DNA from: DASVTR01 sp033855775
GTDB lineage: Bacteria > Acidobacteriota > Blastocatellia > Pyrinomonadales > Pyrinomonadaceae
Direction of reading: 5' to 3'
Assembly (NCBI GenBank): GCA_033855775.1
Contig: JAWVFT010000053.1
Location: forward strand, 56,679 to 120,678
DNA length: 64,000 nucleotides
In this document: one piece after another, positions 8,368 through 16,360 of the stretch
Numbering within the stretch: the first letter of the stretch is position 1
Layout: each line of letters begins with the position of its first letter
Made by a program: the position numbers and the translations under genes
Notes under the pieces: generated by a model
What the model was told of the DNA's origin: nothing
Database searches by the model: none
What the model saw: only the letters and a program-made list of their open reading frames with translations

Positions 8368-9633
8368 CTACTCGTAACGCAGGCACTCAATCGGGTCAAG
8401 GCGCGAGGCTTTGCGGGCCGGGAGGACGCCGAAGATGAGGCCGACGCCGACGGAGACGATGAGGCCGGACATGATAGCCCAGAGCGGAACAGAAGCCGGG
8501 AGCGAAGGCACGAGCAGCATGATGAGACGGCTGATGCCGACGGCCAGCAACACGCCCAACACTCCGCCGAGAAAAGTCAACGTCATCGCTTCGTAAAGAA
8601 ACTGTCGCACGATGTCTCTACGCCGCGCGCCGATGGCCTTGCGGATGCCAATCTCTTTGGTGCGCTCGGTGACGGAGACGAGCATGATGTTCATCACGCC
8701 GATGCCGCCGACCAGCAGTCCGAGGCTCGAAATCGCGATGGCAATCAAGCCAATCATCGCCGTGATGCTGTCGAATTGTTCGATGAACTTATCAGCCGTC
8801 TTAATATCGAAGTTGTCCGGGTCGCTGAAGTGAACGCCGCGACGACGGCGCAGGATGTCTTCCGATTGCGTCAGGGCTTCCGTCAACTGGCCGGAGAAAG
8901 CGCGGATGACGAAGAGCAGATAACCTTTGGCGGGCGCAATCTTCTGCGCCGTCCTGAGCGGAATGAAGACGGCGTTGTCTTCCTCGTTCTCGCCGAAGAA
9001 TCCGGCCTTGCGTTTTTCCAGCACGCCGACAATCTCGAAAGTGAGGCCGCCCATTTTAACTTCTGTGCCGATGATGTTCTTCGCGTCTTGAAAGAGCGCG
9101 TCCGCCGCATTGACGCCGATGACCATCGCGTTGCGCCGCTGCTGGTCGTCGGCATCCGAGAGAAAGCGTCCCTCGCGCAGCGCGATGTTTGTGATGCCCG
9201 CGTAGTTGGCGGTCACGCCCTGCGTGTTGCCCCAACGATAGTTGTGCCCGTTGTAAGTGATGTTGTCGTCGAAGGGGCCGCCCGCGTAGCCGACGTTGGG
9301 CGCGACCATCGCCACGTCTTCGACCGCGCTCGCCTGCTCGCGGATGGCTGCGGCATCGCCGACGTTCAAAGGCTTGCGGCTGCGCTCCGAGCGGTCTTCG
9401 CCGACGCGCGGCCCCGTCGACAGATGAAAGGCGTAGATGTTGTTCGTGCCGTACTCTTCGATAATCGAGACGATGTTCTGGCGCAGCCCCGTCAAAATCG
9501 AAGCGATGGCAATCGCCGTCGTCACGCCGATAACGATGCCGAGCACGGTCAGGAAACTCCTGAACTTGTGCGCCCGCACGCTGTCGAGCGCCATCAGCAG
9601 AGTCTCTTTCGGAAAGAATTTCGGCAGCCGCAT
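8368..9633 (-). CDS. MacB-type ABC transporter permease
   Basis: The layout is that of MacB/FtsX-like permeases: a first membrane segment at about residues 28-50 ([16 protein letters not shown]), a large periplasmic MacB core domain to about 285, and three C-terminal membrane segments with the conserved [21 protein letters not shown] motif. Proteins of this type move substrates such as lipoproteins, peptides or macrolides by mechanotransmission without a substrate channel. The gene follows the homologous permease at 9649-10893 by 15 nt, so the two are probably co-translated and may form a heterodimer. No ATPase gene adjoins them. ATG 9633 has AAAGG immediately upstream with no spacer; a start at 9594 is possible. 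Confidence 0.9.
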   Translation of the reverse strand: MRLPKFFPKETLLMALDSVRAHKFRSFLTVLGIVIGVTTAIAIASILTGLRQNIVSIIEEYGTNNIYAFHLSTGPRVGEDRSERSRKPLNVGDAAAIREQASAVEDVAMVAPNVGYAGGPFDDNITYNGHNYRWGNTQGVTANYAGITNIALREGRFLSDADDQQRRNAMVIGVNAADALFQDAKNIIGTEVKMGGLTFEIVGVLEKRKAGFFGENEEDNAVFIPLRTAQKIAPAKGYLLFVIRAFSGQLTEALTQSEDILRRRRGVHFSDPDNFDIKTADKFIEQFDSITAMIGLIAIAISSLGLLVGGIGVMNIMLVSVTERTKEIGIRKAIGARRRDIVRQFLYEAMTLTFLGGVLGVLLAVGISRLIMLLVPSLPASVPLWAIMSGLIVSVGVGLIFGVLPARKASRLDPIECLRYE

Positions 9634-9648
9634 CCTTTGTTCTCGCTC

Positions 9649-10893
9649 TCAGTTTTTCGTCAACGCGACGATGGGGTCGAGCCGCGCCGCCTTCATCGCC
9701 GGGTAGAGTCCGGCAATCATGCCGATGACGCTGGAGACGATGAGCGAGAGCAGCACGTACATGATGGTGATGGTCATCGGAATCGCGGTCGTCGCCGAGA
9801 TGAGCCACGCGACGCCGAAGGCGAAGAGCAACCCGACGGCTCCGCCGAGCGCGCAGAGCGTCGCAGACTCGATGAGAAACTGCATCATGATTTGTCGCTT
9901 CGTCGCCCCGACGGCCTTGCGCAGGCCAATCTCAAACGTCCGCTCCGTCACAGAGACGAGCATGATGTTCATCACGACGATGCCGCCGACGACGAGCGTG
10001 ATTAAAGTAATCGGGATGACGACGGTGGCGATGCTGCCCGTGAACTCGTCCACTTGATTGTTCACGTCCTCGACGTTGACAAGGCCGAAGTCGTCTTCGT
10101 CGTTGCCCGACAAATGATGCTTGTTCCTGAGCGCGACGCGCGCGTCTTCAATCGTCGGACGAAAATTTTCGCGGCTCCCGGCCTTGCCGTGAATCTGCAA
10201 GCCCTGCCGCCTGCCGAAGATTTGCAGGTGCGTCGTGACTGGAACATAAATATGACGGTCGAAGCTGTCGCCGAAGAACGAGCCGCGTTTCTCTTCGACG
10301 CCGACGACGCGCATCGGCAGCCCCGCAATCTTCAAGCTCTTGCCGATGGCATCCGTGCCGGGAAAAAACTTCTCCTTGATGTCGCCGCCGAGCACGCAGA
10401 CGAGGGCCGAGCGTTGCACTTCGTCCGGCGTCAGGAAACGCCCTTCGGCAATCGTCTTGTCTTCGATGTCAACCATGTTGGCGGTCGAGCCGAAGACGAG
10501 CGCGCCGGGAAACTCTATTCCGTCCTGCGACAAATCAAGCTGGCTCTGCGTCTGCGCCCCGACCTCAGAGCAACTGCCGCAATGCTCTTTCATCCATTCG
10601 TAATCGTCCCAATCGAGCCGCTTGTTGCGACGGTTGCGCTTCTCAAACTCTTCGTCCGAGAGCCTGCTGTGCGAAGCCATCCGCGCTACCATAAAGTGGT
10701 TGACGCCGAGCACCTTCGCCACCTTGTCAACGACGTAAGTGTTCAGCCCGTTAATCGAAGCCCCGACGACGACGACCGAAGCGACGCCGATGATGATGCC
10801 AATCAACGTCAGGAAAGCGCGCAGCTTGTGCGCGAAGATGGACTGCAAGGCGATGCGCGCGGCGTCCGCGTAAAATGAGTAGAGACGTTTCAT
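9649..10893 (-). CDS. MacB-type ABC transporter permease
   Basis: The protein is homologous to the next permease in the operon, with the first membrane segment at about residues 22-45 ([19 protein letters not shown]), a periplasmic core of about 220 residues and three C-terminal membrane segments containing [21 protein letters not shown]. One feature is a small Cys-containing loop (HCGSC) at about residue 105 in the periplasmic domain. As first gene of the pair it is preceded by a gap of about 390 nt, which should contain the promoter. The substrate cannot be told from sequence. The nearest visible ABC ATPase in the window, at 48960, belongs to a different cluster. Confidence 0.9.
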   Translation of the reverse strand: MKRLYSFYADAARIALQSIFAHKLRAFLTLIGIIIGVASVVVVGASINGLNTYVVDKVAKVLGVNHFMVARMASHSRLSDEEFEKRNRRNKRLDWDDYEWMKEHCGSCSEVGAQTQSQLDLSQDGIEFPGALVFGSTANMVDIEDKTIAEGRFLTPDEVQRSALVCVLGGDIKEKFFPGTDAIGKSLKIAGLPMRVVGVEEKRGSFFGDSFDRHIYVPVTTHLQIFGRRQGLQIHGKAGSRENFRPTIEDARVALRNKHHLSGNDEDDFGLVNVEDVNNQVDEFTGSIATVVIPITLITLVVGGIVVMNIMLVSVTERTFEIGLRKAVGATKRQIMMQFLIESATLCALGGAVGLLFAFGVAWLISATTAIPMTITIMYVLLSLIVSSVIGMIAGLYPAMKAARLDPIVALTKN

Positions 10894-11281
10894 GGCTGAC
10901 TTTAGCGTGCGCTGGCCGTTGTGGCCGAGCCTGACTCTCGATAGCTGACTCGCTATACGACGGCTGCCAAATTTTGTTTGCTTTATCCTTGCTGCGAGAC
11001 AACAGCGGCAAGCTTGCAGGCGTCAGGCGTCAGGCTCGCTCTTTGGGCTGACCAAACGCTTGCAGCATCTTCTCTTGCCGCTTTGAAAGACGCTCGCGGT
11101 TTCCGGTCTGTTATCTTTGACTCGCGCGCATTGCCGGAAGGGACTTCGCTAATAACGGGCGGCTACACTTAAAACGACGCGCCGCCGCCCGTTATTAACA
11201 AGCAGGCGTTGGTGAGGTTTTTTTTCGACGAAGAATATCCGTTGCGCCCGCGCCTCGCGGCGTCGAGAGCGGAACGCATTG
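10894..11281. other. Intergenic region with repeats, no gene
   Basis: No coding frame is convincing here. The stretch contains three tandem copies of a 7-mer of the GGCGTCA type near 11022-11042 and a 13-bp inverted repeat at 11151-11196. It separates the DUF4173 gene from the permease pair, both read leftward, and should contain the permease promoter. Confidence 0.5.
11151..11196. repeat. 13-bp perfect inverted repeat
   Basis: AATAACGGGCGGC (11151-11163) and GCCGCCCGTTATT (11184-11196) are perfect complements around a 20-nt loop. In the minus direction the structure lies about 85 nt after the stop of the DUF4173 gene. No U-tract follows directly in that direction. Confidence 0.6.
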
Positions 11282-13021
11282 TTAATGGCGAAACGCATTC
11301 AAAGACTGATTGCTATGCAGCATGTCGTCGCCACTGCCGCAACCAGCCATCAACGCCGCGGCCCGCTCTTCGAGCAAGCTGGCGGCCTCGCTGCGCGACC
11401 AGTTCCATGTGCGCCAGTCCGCTGCTTTCAATTCCTGTAGCTTCCAGAACAACGATTTCTCGATGGCGCAACGCTCGTAGTCGTTCACAGCGGGCAAGGC
11501 TTCGACGAGCGCAGGCACGGCGTCTGTGCTGAGCGCGGCGACATAATCTTCATCGAACGCGCGTCCGGCCTGCGCTTGAGCCACGTTGATGCGAACGATG
11601 AAGGCGTCCGGGTTCATCACATGCAGCGCGGCCATCATCAGAAAGGCCGCGACCAGCGCGCCACGGGCGAAGCGTTCGCGCTGCCCGCGCAGAACCGTTG
11701 CCGCGAACCAGACGAAGACCAGAGCCAGCCAGCCCATGAAGGCCGTCGTGTACAGCCGCAACTCCGTCAATCCATACTCGCTCTGGTAAAGCCGCATCCG
11801 CCCGATGGCCGAAGCCATGATGACGAACAAAAGCGCGACCTGCATGCCCGCCAGCAAGCGAAAGACGCGTTCGTGCGACGGATTCTCTTTGCGCAGCAGC
11901 CAGTGCGCGGCCAGCAAAATCGGCAAGACCAATGCCGTCACCCAGACCAACTCGAAGAAGCCGCGCCGCGCATACTCCGCGTAAGTCAGAGCCGAAGAGA
12001 CTTGCACCATCCGCGCCCCGCCGAAGAAGTAACGCACCTGCACGCCGACAAACGAGAGAAACAGCAGATTCAACGTGCCGAGCGCGATGCCAATCTCGAC
12101 TATGCCGAGCGAGAGTCTCATCTTCAAGCGCGCGGGCGCATCGCTCTGCGCTGGCGCGCTGCGCTGTGCGGAAGCGCTGTTCTGTGTGGGCGCGCTGCTC
12201 TCTGCGCTCGTCGTCTTCAACTGCGTCCCGCTCGTCGCCTGCGCGTCCGCCCCGCTCGCCGTCTTCAAGCCCACCTGCGCGAACTGCGGCGGCGCGGTAA
12301 AGACGCGGCTCAGCGCGGCGATGTCCAATCGCCCTTCTTTCGTCCGCGCTATCTCTCTGCCGAGCAGAGCGCTGCGCAGGAATCCGGCTGTGAGCCAGGC
12401 CAGAAAAGTCAGCAACAGCCCGTGCGAAAAGATGTTGTCGAAATCGAGTTGAAGAGTCTTGTTGATGAGACCTTCAAACACTGCGTCGGCGGCCATCAGG
12501 AGCGCGCCGAAGATGAGCAGCAGCGGAATCGTGATAGCCAGGCCGCGCACGATTGCCAGCACATGCCGCGACCAACCTTCACGCGGCAACTCCTTCCACT
12601 TGATGTCCGCGAACAACAACGCGAAGGAGCCGAACAGCGCATTGAAGCCCGCGAGGAAACCTCCGAGCGCGTGCTCCGTCACGCCCGCCAGACGTATCCA
12701 GCCGCCTCTGGCCCTCAGCGCAATCAAAGAGAAGACGGCGAGCAGAGCCAGCGCGTCCAAAGTTTTCAGCGTCAGCGAATCGCGCCACGCAAAGGCCACG
12801 CTGAAGAAGGCGAGCGGCAACAAGAGCCAACGCCCGTCCGAGGCGAGCGCGACGTTGCGCCCGTGCAGTAGCAGCAACGCCAACATGGCGAAGGCCAGCG
12901 CGCCCGACCACAAAGTAAGATTCAAGCCCCATGGCGTCGCGCGCAACAACGCATCGCCCAACACGCCCAACAGCAATCCTGCTTCCAACACCTTGAGTCC
13001 AAGCTTTGTTTTTCCGTTCAT
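11282..13021 (-). CDS. DUF4173 family polytopic membrane protein
   Basis: The protein of 579 residues has about 11-12 hydrophobic segments. The stretch YAEYARRGFFELVWVTALVL is the recognisable signature of the DUF4173 family, whose biochemical role is unknown. Between about residues 253 and 300 a low-complexity cytoplasmic or periplasmic insert is made of repeated Ser-Ala-Pro-Ala-Gln units, which is unusual for the family. The C-terminal 120 residues are soluble and contain NVAQAQAGRAFDEDYVAALS. The ATG start is followed by a basic segment and the first membrane helix. Two imperfect 24-nt direct repeats lie 20-70 nt upstream and may be regulatory. Confidence 0.82.
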   Translation of the reverse strand: MNGKTKLGLKVLEAGLLLGVLGDALLRATPWGLNLTLWSGALAFAMLALLLLHGRNVALASDGRWLLLPLAFFSVAFAWRDSLTLKTLDALALLAVFSLIALRARGGWIRLAGVTEHALGGFLAGFNALFGSFALLFADIKWKELPREGWSRHVLAIVRGLAITIPLLLIFGALLMAADAVFEGLINKTLQLDFDNIFSHGLLLTFLAWLTAGFLRSALLGREIARTKEGRLDIAALSRVFTAPPQFAQVGLKTASGADAQATSGTQLKTTSAESSAPTQNSASAQRSAPAQSDAPARLKMRLSLGIVEIGIALGTLNLLFLSFVGVQVRYFFGGARMVQVSSALTYAEYARRGFFELVWVTALVLPILLAAHWLLRKENPSHERVFRLLAGMQVALLFVIMASAIGRMRLYQSEYGLTELRLYTTAFMGWLALVFVWFAATVLRGQRERFARGALVAAFLMMAALHVMNPDAFIVRINVAQAQAGRAFDEDYVAALSTDAVPALVEALPAVNDYERCAIEKSLFWKLQELKAADWRTWNWSRSEAASLLEERAAALMAGCGSGDDMLHSNQSLNAFRH

Positions 13022-13040
13022 CCGATAAATGCCCGCCTTT

Positions 13041-13090
13041 TGAAATTCAATTTAAAGATGACACAGTGAAGTTCAGTTTGAAGATGACGC
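13041..13090. repeat. Two 24-nt direct repeats upstream of the DUF4173 gene
   Basis: 13041-13064 and 13067-13090 match at 20 of 24 positions (common core TTCA(A/G)TTT(A/G)AAGATGAC) and are spaced by 26 nt start to start. They sit directly before the start codon at 13021 in a 138-nt gap. A pair of binding sites or a decayed tandem repeat are both possible. Confidence 0.5.
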
Positions 13091-13159
13091 GCGCTCGCTC
13101 TCTTCGTTCGTCTCTGACACGCGCGCTTGCGTCAAGCGTTCGCTTTTTTTGTTTACGTC

Positions 13160-13891
13160 TCAAGGATTGAAAGCCCGCGCGGCTGAAGAATCTGCGGCCT
13201 GAGCGTCCAGGCGAAATCTGGTTTGCCCGTGCCAGAAGCTATTCTCGTGGCCGACGATGAAACGCGTCGGCAGCGATTCTTCGTTGATGAGCAAGACAGG
13301 ACTGCTGACCGCTGGCGGCAAGTCGAAGACGAGCGCGGTCGTGTACGTCTCGCCGGGACGAAGCGGCGTCGTGATGGGAGTTCCGCCGCCGCCGGAAAGT
13401 TCCAACGCTCTCTGTCCTTCCGCTGACAGATTATATTTTTGCCCGTGCTCGTCGAAGACCGCTAGAGCGCGCGGGTTGGGAGTCAACGGAGCGTCGCCGC
13501 GATTTGAGCCAATCGTGTTTTCGTCAAAGCGCGTCTTGACGTTGATGATGTAGAACATGCCCGCGGCGGTCGCCTGCTCCGGCGGGTTGCCGATTGCTTT
13601 CGCCTGCTTGAGGTCAACCACCGAGTAGGCCAGATGACAGTCAATCTCGCAGAAGTATTTCTCCGCGCCGCGCGCCAGAGTCTTCTCTTCGCTCTTGAGC
13701 GAGAAGACGAGCATCAATCCCAGATAAATTCCCATCAAGCCGACCAGAGCCAGCAAGCCTTTCCACATCCGGCCATACCTGCGCGTGACAAGGCCGTGCG
13801 CCGTCAACAGAGCGAGCGCGAGCAACGCCAGACACGTTCCCAGAAACAACAGGACGCCGAACGCCGCTTCCAAATTAACGTTGCTGTTCAT
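13160..13891 (-). CDS. Hypothetical protein with two N-terminal membrane segments
   Basis: Two hydrophobic segments lie at about residues 9-34 and 45-65, followed by an extracytoplasmic domain of about 175 residues rich in beta-strand patterns. This domain contains two Cys residues close together (YFCEIDCHLAY) and a segment GGGGTPITTPLRPGETYTT typical of DUF4352-like or immunoglobulin-like secreted domains, but I cannot assign it to a family. ATG 13891 is chosen because GGGAG lies 8 nt upstream; an in-frame start at 13954 lacks such a site. It sits between the HTH_34 regulator gene and the DUF4173 gene, all read leftward, and may be co-transcribed with the regulator 82 nt upstream. Confidence 0.65.
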   Translation of the reverse strand: MNSNVNLEAAFGVLLFLGTCLALLALALLTAHGLVTRRYGRMWKGLLALVGLMGIYLGLMLVFSLKSEEKTLARGAEKYFCEIDCHLAYSVVDLKQAKAIGNPPEQATAAGMFYIINVKTRFDENTIGSNRGDAPLTPNPRALAVFDEHGQKYNLSAEGQRALELSGGGGTPITTPLRPGETYTTALVFDLPPAVSSPVLLINEESLPTRFIVGHENSFWHGQTRFRLDAQAADSSAARAFNP

Positions 13892-13973
13892 AGCTTGTTC
13901 TCCCGTCGTAAAGTTGATGACTACAGCAAAGCCCTTTGCATCGCAAAGAGCCAAGGCAAAAAAAAGCGCGCCG

Positions 13974-14366
13974 TCAGGTAGCGCGCATCGTTCGAATCAA
14001 TGCTTCCATGTGATTGAGATAGCGTTCGAGAGCGCGGCGGCCAGCGGTCGTCAGGCGAAACTCCGTCTTCGGCATGCGGCCCTCGAAGAACTTAGTGCAG
14101 GTGATGTAGTCCGCGTCCTCCAACTTGCGCGCATGCACGCTCAGGTTGCCGTCCGTCGTCTTCATCAAATCTTTCAGTTCGTTGAAGCTCATGGATTCAT
14201 TGACGGCCAGCGCGCTGACGATGCCGAGCCGCATCCGCTCGTGTATCAAGCGGTCGAGTTCCGTCGCCGTCAGCTTCGGCGCTTGTTCTCGCGTTGCGCG
14301 CGCAGAGTCAACCGGCGCGCGATTCTTGCGCTGGCTGTCATGTTTGAGAGCGTTCTGTTTAGCCAC
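13974..14366 (-). CDS. Winged-helix transcriptional regulator (HTH_34 / MarR-ArsR-like)
   Basis: After a basic disordered N terminus of about 35 residues comes a compact winged helix: ERMRLGIVSALAV (helix 1), SFNELKDLMKTTDGNLSVHARKLE (helix-turn-helix) and an F-RLTTAGRRALERYL wing and helix. This matches the PF13601 type. Its GTG start lies inside the last codons of the membrane-protein gene (stop at 14359-14361), with AGGAG 5 nt upstream, so translation is coupled. Proteins of this type usually control the small membrane-protein operon in which they lie; a palindrome overlapping the operon promoter (15009-15016) is a likely operator. The effector is unknown. Confidence 0.85.
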   Translation of the reverse strand: MAKQNALKHDSQRKNRAPVDSARATREQAPKLTATELDRLIHERMRLGIVSALAVNESMSFNELKDLMKTTDGNLSVHARKLEDADYITCTKFFEGRMPKTEFRLTTAGRRALERYLNHMEALIRTMRAT

Positions 14367-14976
14367 CGTGTCTCCTTGCGATGATGATGCCGAAAATTAT
14401 ATGCAGCCCGCCGAAACCCGCCGCCAGAAAGTAGTTGCCCCAGGACGGCGAACAGAAGAGCGCGACCGCGCCGACGAACATAAAGCAGAGGCCCATCACC
14501 GGCACAATCCCGACCGAAAACATTCCGCCCGTCACCACGCCCGTGCCGTACAGCAACAGCCAGACGCCCGGAATCGCGCCCGTCAATCCGGCTCGATAAA
14601 GCATGACCGTCAGCAACGCCCCGACGACGAGCGACGGCGATAAGCTGAAGGCGACTTTGCGGCCCGGCCCGGACAACAAAGGCGTGCCTGCCGCGTGGGC
14701 TTTGCGCGTCATCGCCGCGACGGAAATCAAGAGCGACAGCACGGCTTCGACTATCCAGACGACGAGCCACGCTTGCTTCGTCGCCTGCTCGGAAGCGACC
14801 AACGCCGCTCCCGCAGCGGTGACGCCGATGGCGACCTGCCCCCAACCCGAAACGGCTGTGAAGGACGACGCGCGCTCCATCGTTTCACGGATAAAGCGCA
14901 GGTTGTCCATCGCTCGCTCGTGCAACGCAGGCGGCTCTTCCGCGGCCTGCGGTCGAAGCTGGTGAATGGAAGCCAT
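14359..14976 (-). CDS. Membrane protein paired with HTH_34 regulator
   Basis: A cytoplasmic N-terminal segment of about 45 residues ([19 protein letters not shown]) is followed by about six hydrophobic helices and a short basic tail. This N-terminal heptad-like helix followed by a small polytopic domain is usual for membrane proteins encoded just before HTH_34 regulators, but I know of no established function. The start at ATG 14976 is set by the promoter: the -10 element ends at 14983, so the first transcribed base is about the A of the ATG and the GTG at 14994 would not be transcribed. The message is therefore predicted to be leaderless. The regulator gene overlaps its 3' end by 8 nt. Confidence 0.75.
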   Translation of the reverse strand: MASIHQLRPQAAEEPPALHERAMDNLRFIRETMERASSFTAVSGWGQVAIGVTAAGAALVASEQATKQAWLVVWIVEAVLSLLISVAAMTRKAHAAGTPLLSGPGRKVAFSLSPSLVVGALLTVMLYRAGLTGAIPGVWLLLYGTGVVTGGMFSVGIVPVMGLCFMFVGAVALFCSPSWGNYFLAAGFGGLHIIFGIIIARRHGG

Positions 14977-14982
14977 AAAGCA

Positions 14983-15016
14983 ATCATACACCACGCCGTT
15001 AATCTGTCAAGTACTT
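14983..15016 (-). promoter_or_regulatory. Promoter of a leaderless operon with operator-like palindrome
   Basis: On the minus strand TTGACA (15005-15010) and TATGAT (14983-14988) are spaced 16 nt. The ATG at 14976 begins 6 nt after the -10, the normal distance to the transcription start. The palindrome AAGTACTT (15009-15016) overlaps the first bases of the -35, a position where a bound repressor would block RNA polymerase. Confidence 0.65.
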
Positions 15017-15096
15017 TATTTAGCAAAGCAAGAGGAACAAAAGCAGGCAAAGGCGACTTCACAGTTGCTTGTTGTCTTGTCGCTTTCGTCCTTCGG

Positions 15097-16221
15097 CTAC
15101 TGAGAAATTGCGCCGTCGTTGCTAATCTTGACGGCGGTGGAGCCGAAGTCTTCGTTGGAGAGTTGGCGGACGAGCGGAAGGATGGCGGCGTCGCTGTCTG
15201 GGCGCGGGCCGTCCTGTTCGTGTTGGGCGAGCGGGTGAATCTGCCCGCCGAGAAACGCGCCGTCGGGGCCAAGCTGCGCTTCGAGGACGAGCGAGAGTCC
15301 GGTCGGGCCGTTGAAGGGAAAACGATAGAAGGCGAAGTTGCCGAGCGAGTAAGCGATGAGCCGATTTTTATAGACTTCCATCGCGCGGACGACGTGCGGG
15401 CCGTGGCCTAAAAGCAAATCGGCTCCGGCGTCTATGACGGCGTGCGTGAAGGCGCGCAGGTCGCCGCGCGGCTCGTCCAAGAAAAGCTCCGTCCCGCTCG
15501 GGACGTGCTGCGCTTCGAGTCCTTCGGCTCCGGCGTGAAACGAAACGACAATGATGTCCGCTTTCGCGGCGACTGAGGCGACCACTTTGCGCGCCGCCGC
15601 GATGTCGTTGACGTTATATGAAATGGCGTTGGTCGCAAAAGCGATGAAGCCGATTTTGCGCCCCTTGACGTTGAGGTAAGCGATGTCTTGAAAATCGGCT
15701 CCGGCGTGCGCGATGCCCAGTTGGTCGAGCACACGGCGCGTGCTCTGTCGTCCTTCGAGGCCGAAGTCGGAAGCGTGATTGTTGGCGAGGCTCATGATGT
15801 CAAAGCCTGCGTCCTTGAGATGCTTGCCGTAGCGCGTGGGGACGCGAAAGGCGTAACACTTTCTGGACTTCGGGCCGCACTTGGAAGACGTGCCGCCTTC
15901 GAGCATCGGCCCTTCCAGATTGCCGAAGGCGAGGTCTGGAGCGGACAGAATCTCTTTGACTTCGGAGAGCATTCGCGCGCCGTCCTGCGGCGGCAAGCCG
16001 CGCTCCGGCGGATTGGTCGAGCCGAGCATGATGTCGCCGACGGCGGCGATGGTGATGGCATCGGCGCGAACCGGCGTCGGGGAAACTTTAACGATGGGCG
16101 CGGCTGTCGAGTGTGAAAGTTGGTCGGCCTGCGCTGTCCCGTTTGAGCAACTGACGCTCGCTCCGAGGGCGGCAACCGCGAGCAGGAGCAACGAGACGGA
16201 CAGCGATTTTCTAAAGAGCAT
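15097..16221 (-). CDS. CapA family (poly-gamma-glutamate synthesis-like) lipoprotein
   Basis: CapA-like proteins have a metallophosphatase-type fold and take part in poly-gamma-glutamate capsule export or anchoring, although most bacterial homologues are of unknown role. The family motifs are present in order: AVGDIMLG at about residue 60, FGNLEGPM at 99, SLANNHASDFG at 145, GHGPHVVRAME at about 276 and IAYSLGNFAFY at 290. The N terminus has a lipoprotein signal ending GASVSC, so the domain is outside the cytoplasm and lipid-anchored. GGAGG lies about 10 nt before the ATG. No capB or capC gene is nearby, so a capsule role is not supported by context. A large hairpin lies between it and kgd. 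Confidence 0.85.
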   Translation of the reverse strand: MLFRKSLSVSLLLLAVAALGASVSCSNGTAQADQLSHSTAAPIVKVSPTPVRADAITIAAVGDIMLGSTNPPERGLPPQDGARMLSEVKEILSAPDLAFGNLEGPMLEGGTSSKCGPKSRKCYAFRVPTRYGKHLKDAGFDIMSLANNHASDFGLEGRQSTRRVLDQLGIAHAGADFQDIAYLNVKGRKIGFIAFATNAISYNVNDIAAARKVVASVAAKADIIVVSFHAGAEGLEAQHVPSGTELFLDEPRGDLRAFTHAVIDAGADLLLGHGPHVVRAMEVYKNRLIAYSLGNFAFYRFPFNGPTGLSLVLEAQLGPDGAFLGGQIHPLAQHEQDGPRPDSDAAILPLVRQLSNEDFGSTAVKISNDGAISQ

Positions 16222-16270
16222 TACGGGGGAACCTCCAACGAAAGATTCTACAGGAGAAGCGACCTCAAGC

Positions 16271-16327
16271 CAACAGCCGCCATCGCCGCCCCTTCATCAT
16301 GCTTTAAGGCGACAATCGCGGCTGTTG
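16271..16327. repeat. Large imperfect hairpin between kgd and the CapA-like gene
   Basis: 16271-16290 and 16308-16327 pair over 20 positions with three mismatches (ends CAACAGCCGC and GCGGCTGTTG) around a 17-nt loop. It lies 34 nt after the kgd stop in the direction of transcription. No U-run follows, so it may be an attenuator, a processing site or a factor-dependent terminator. Confidence 0.55.
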
Positions 16328-16360
16328 TTTGCGACGTTAGGCTGAGCTTAATTTGCGTGT

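Noticed and set aside
8224..10005. Long plus-strand open frame (593 codons) across the permease genes
   Set aside because: Its translation is rich in Arg, Asp and His with no fold pattern and lies antisense to two clear MacB-type permeases. It is a GC-rich shadow frame.
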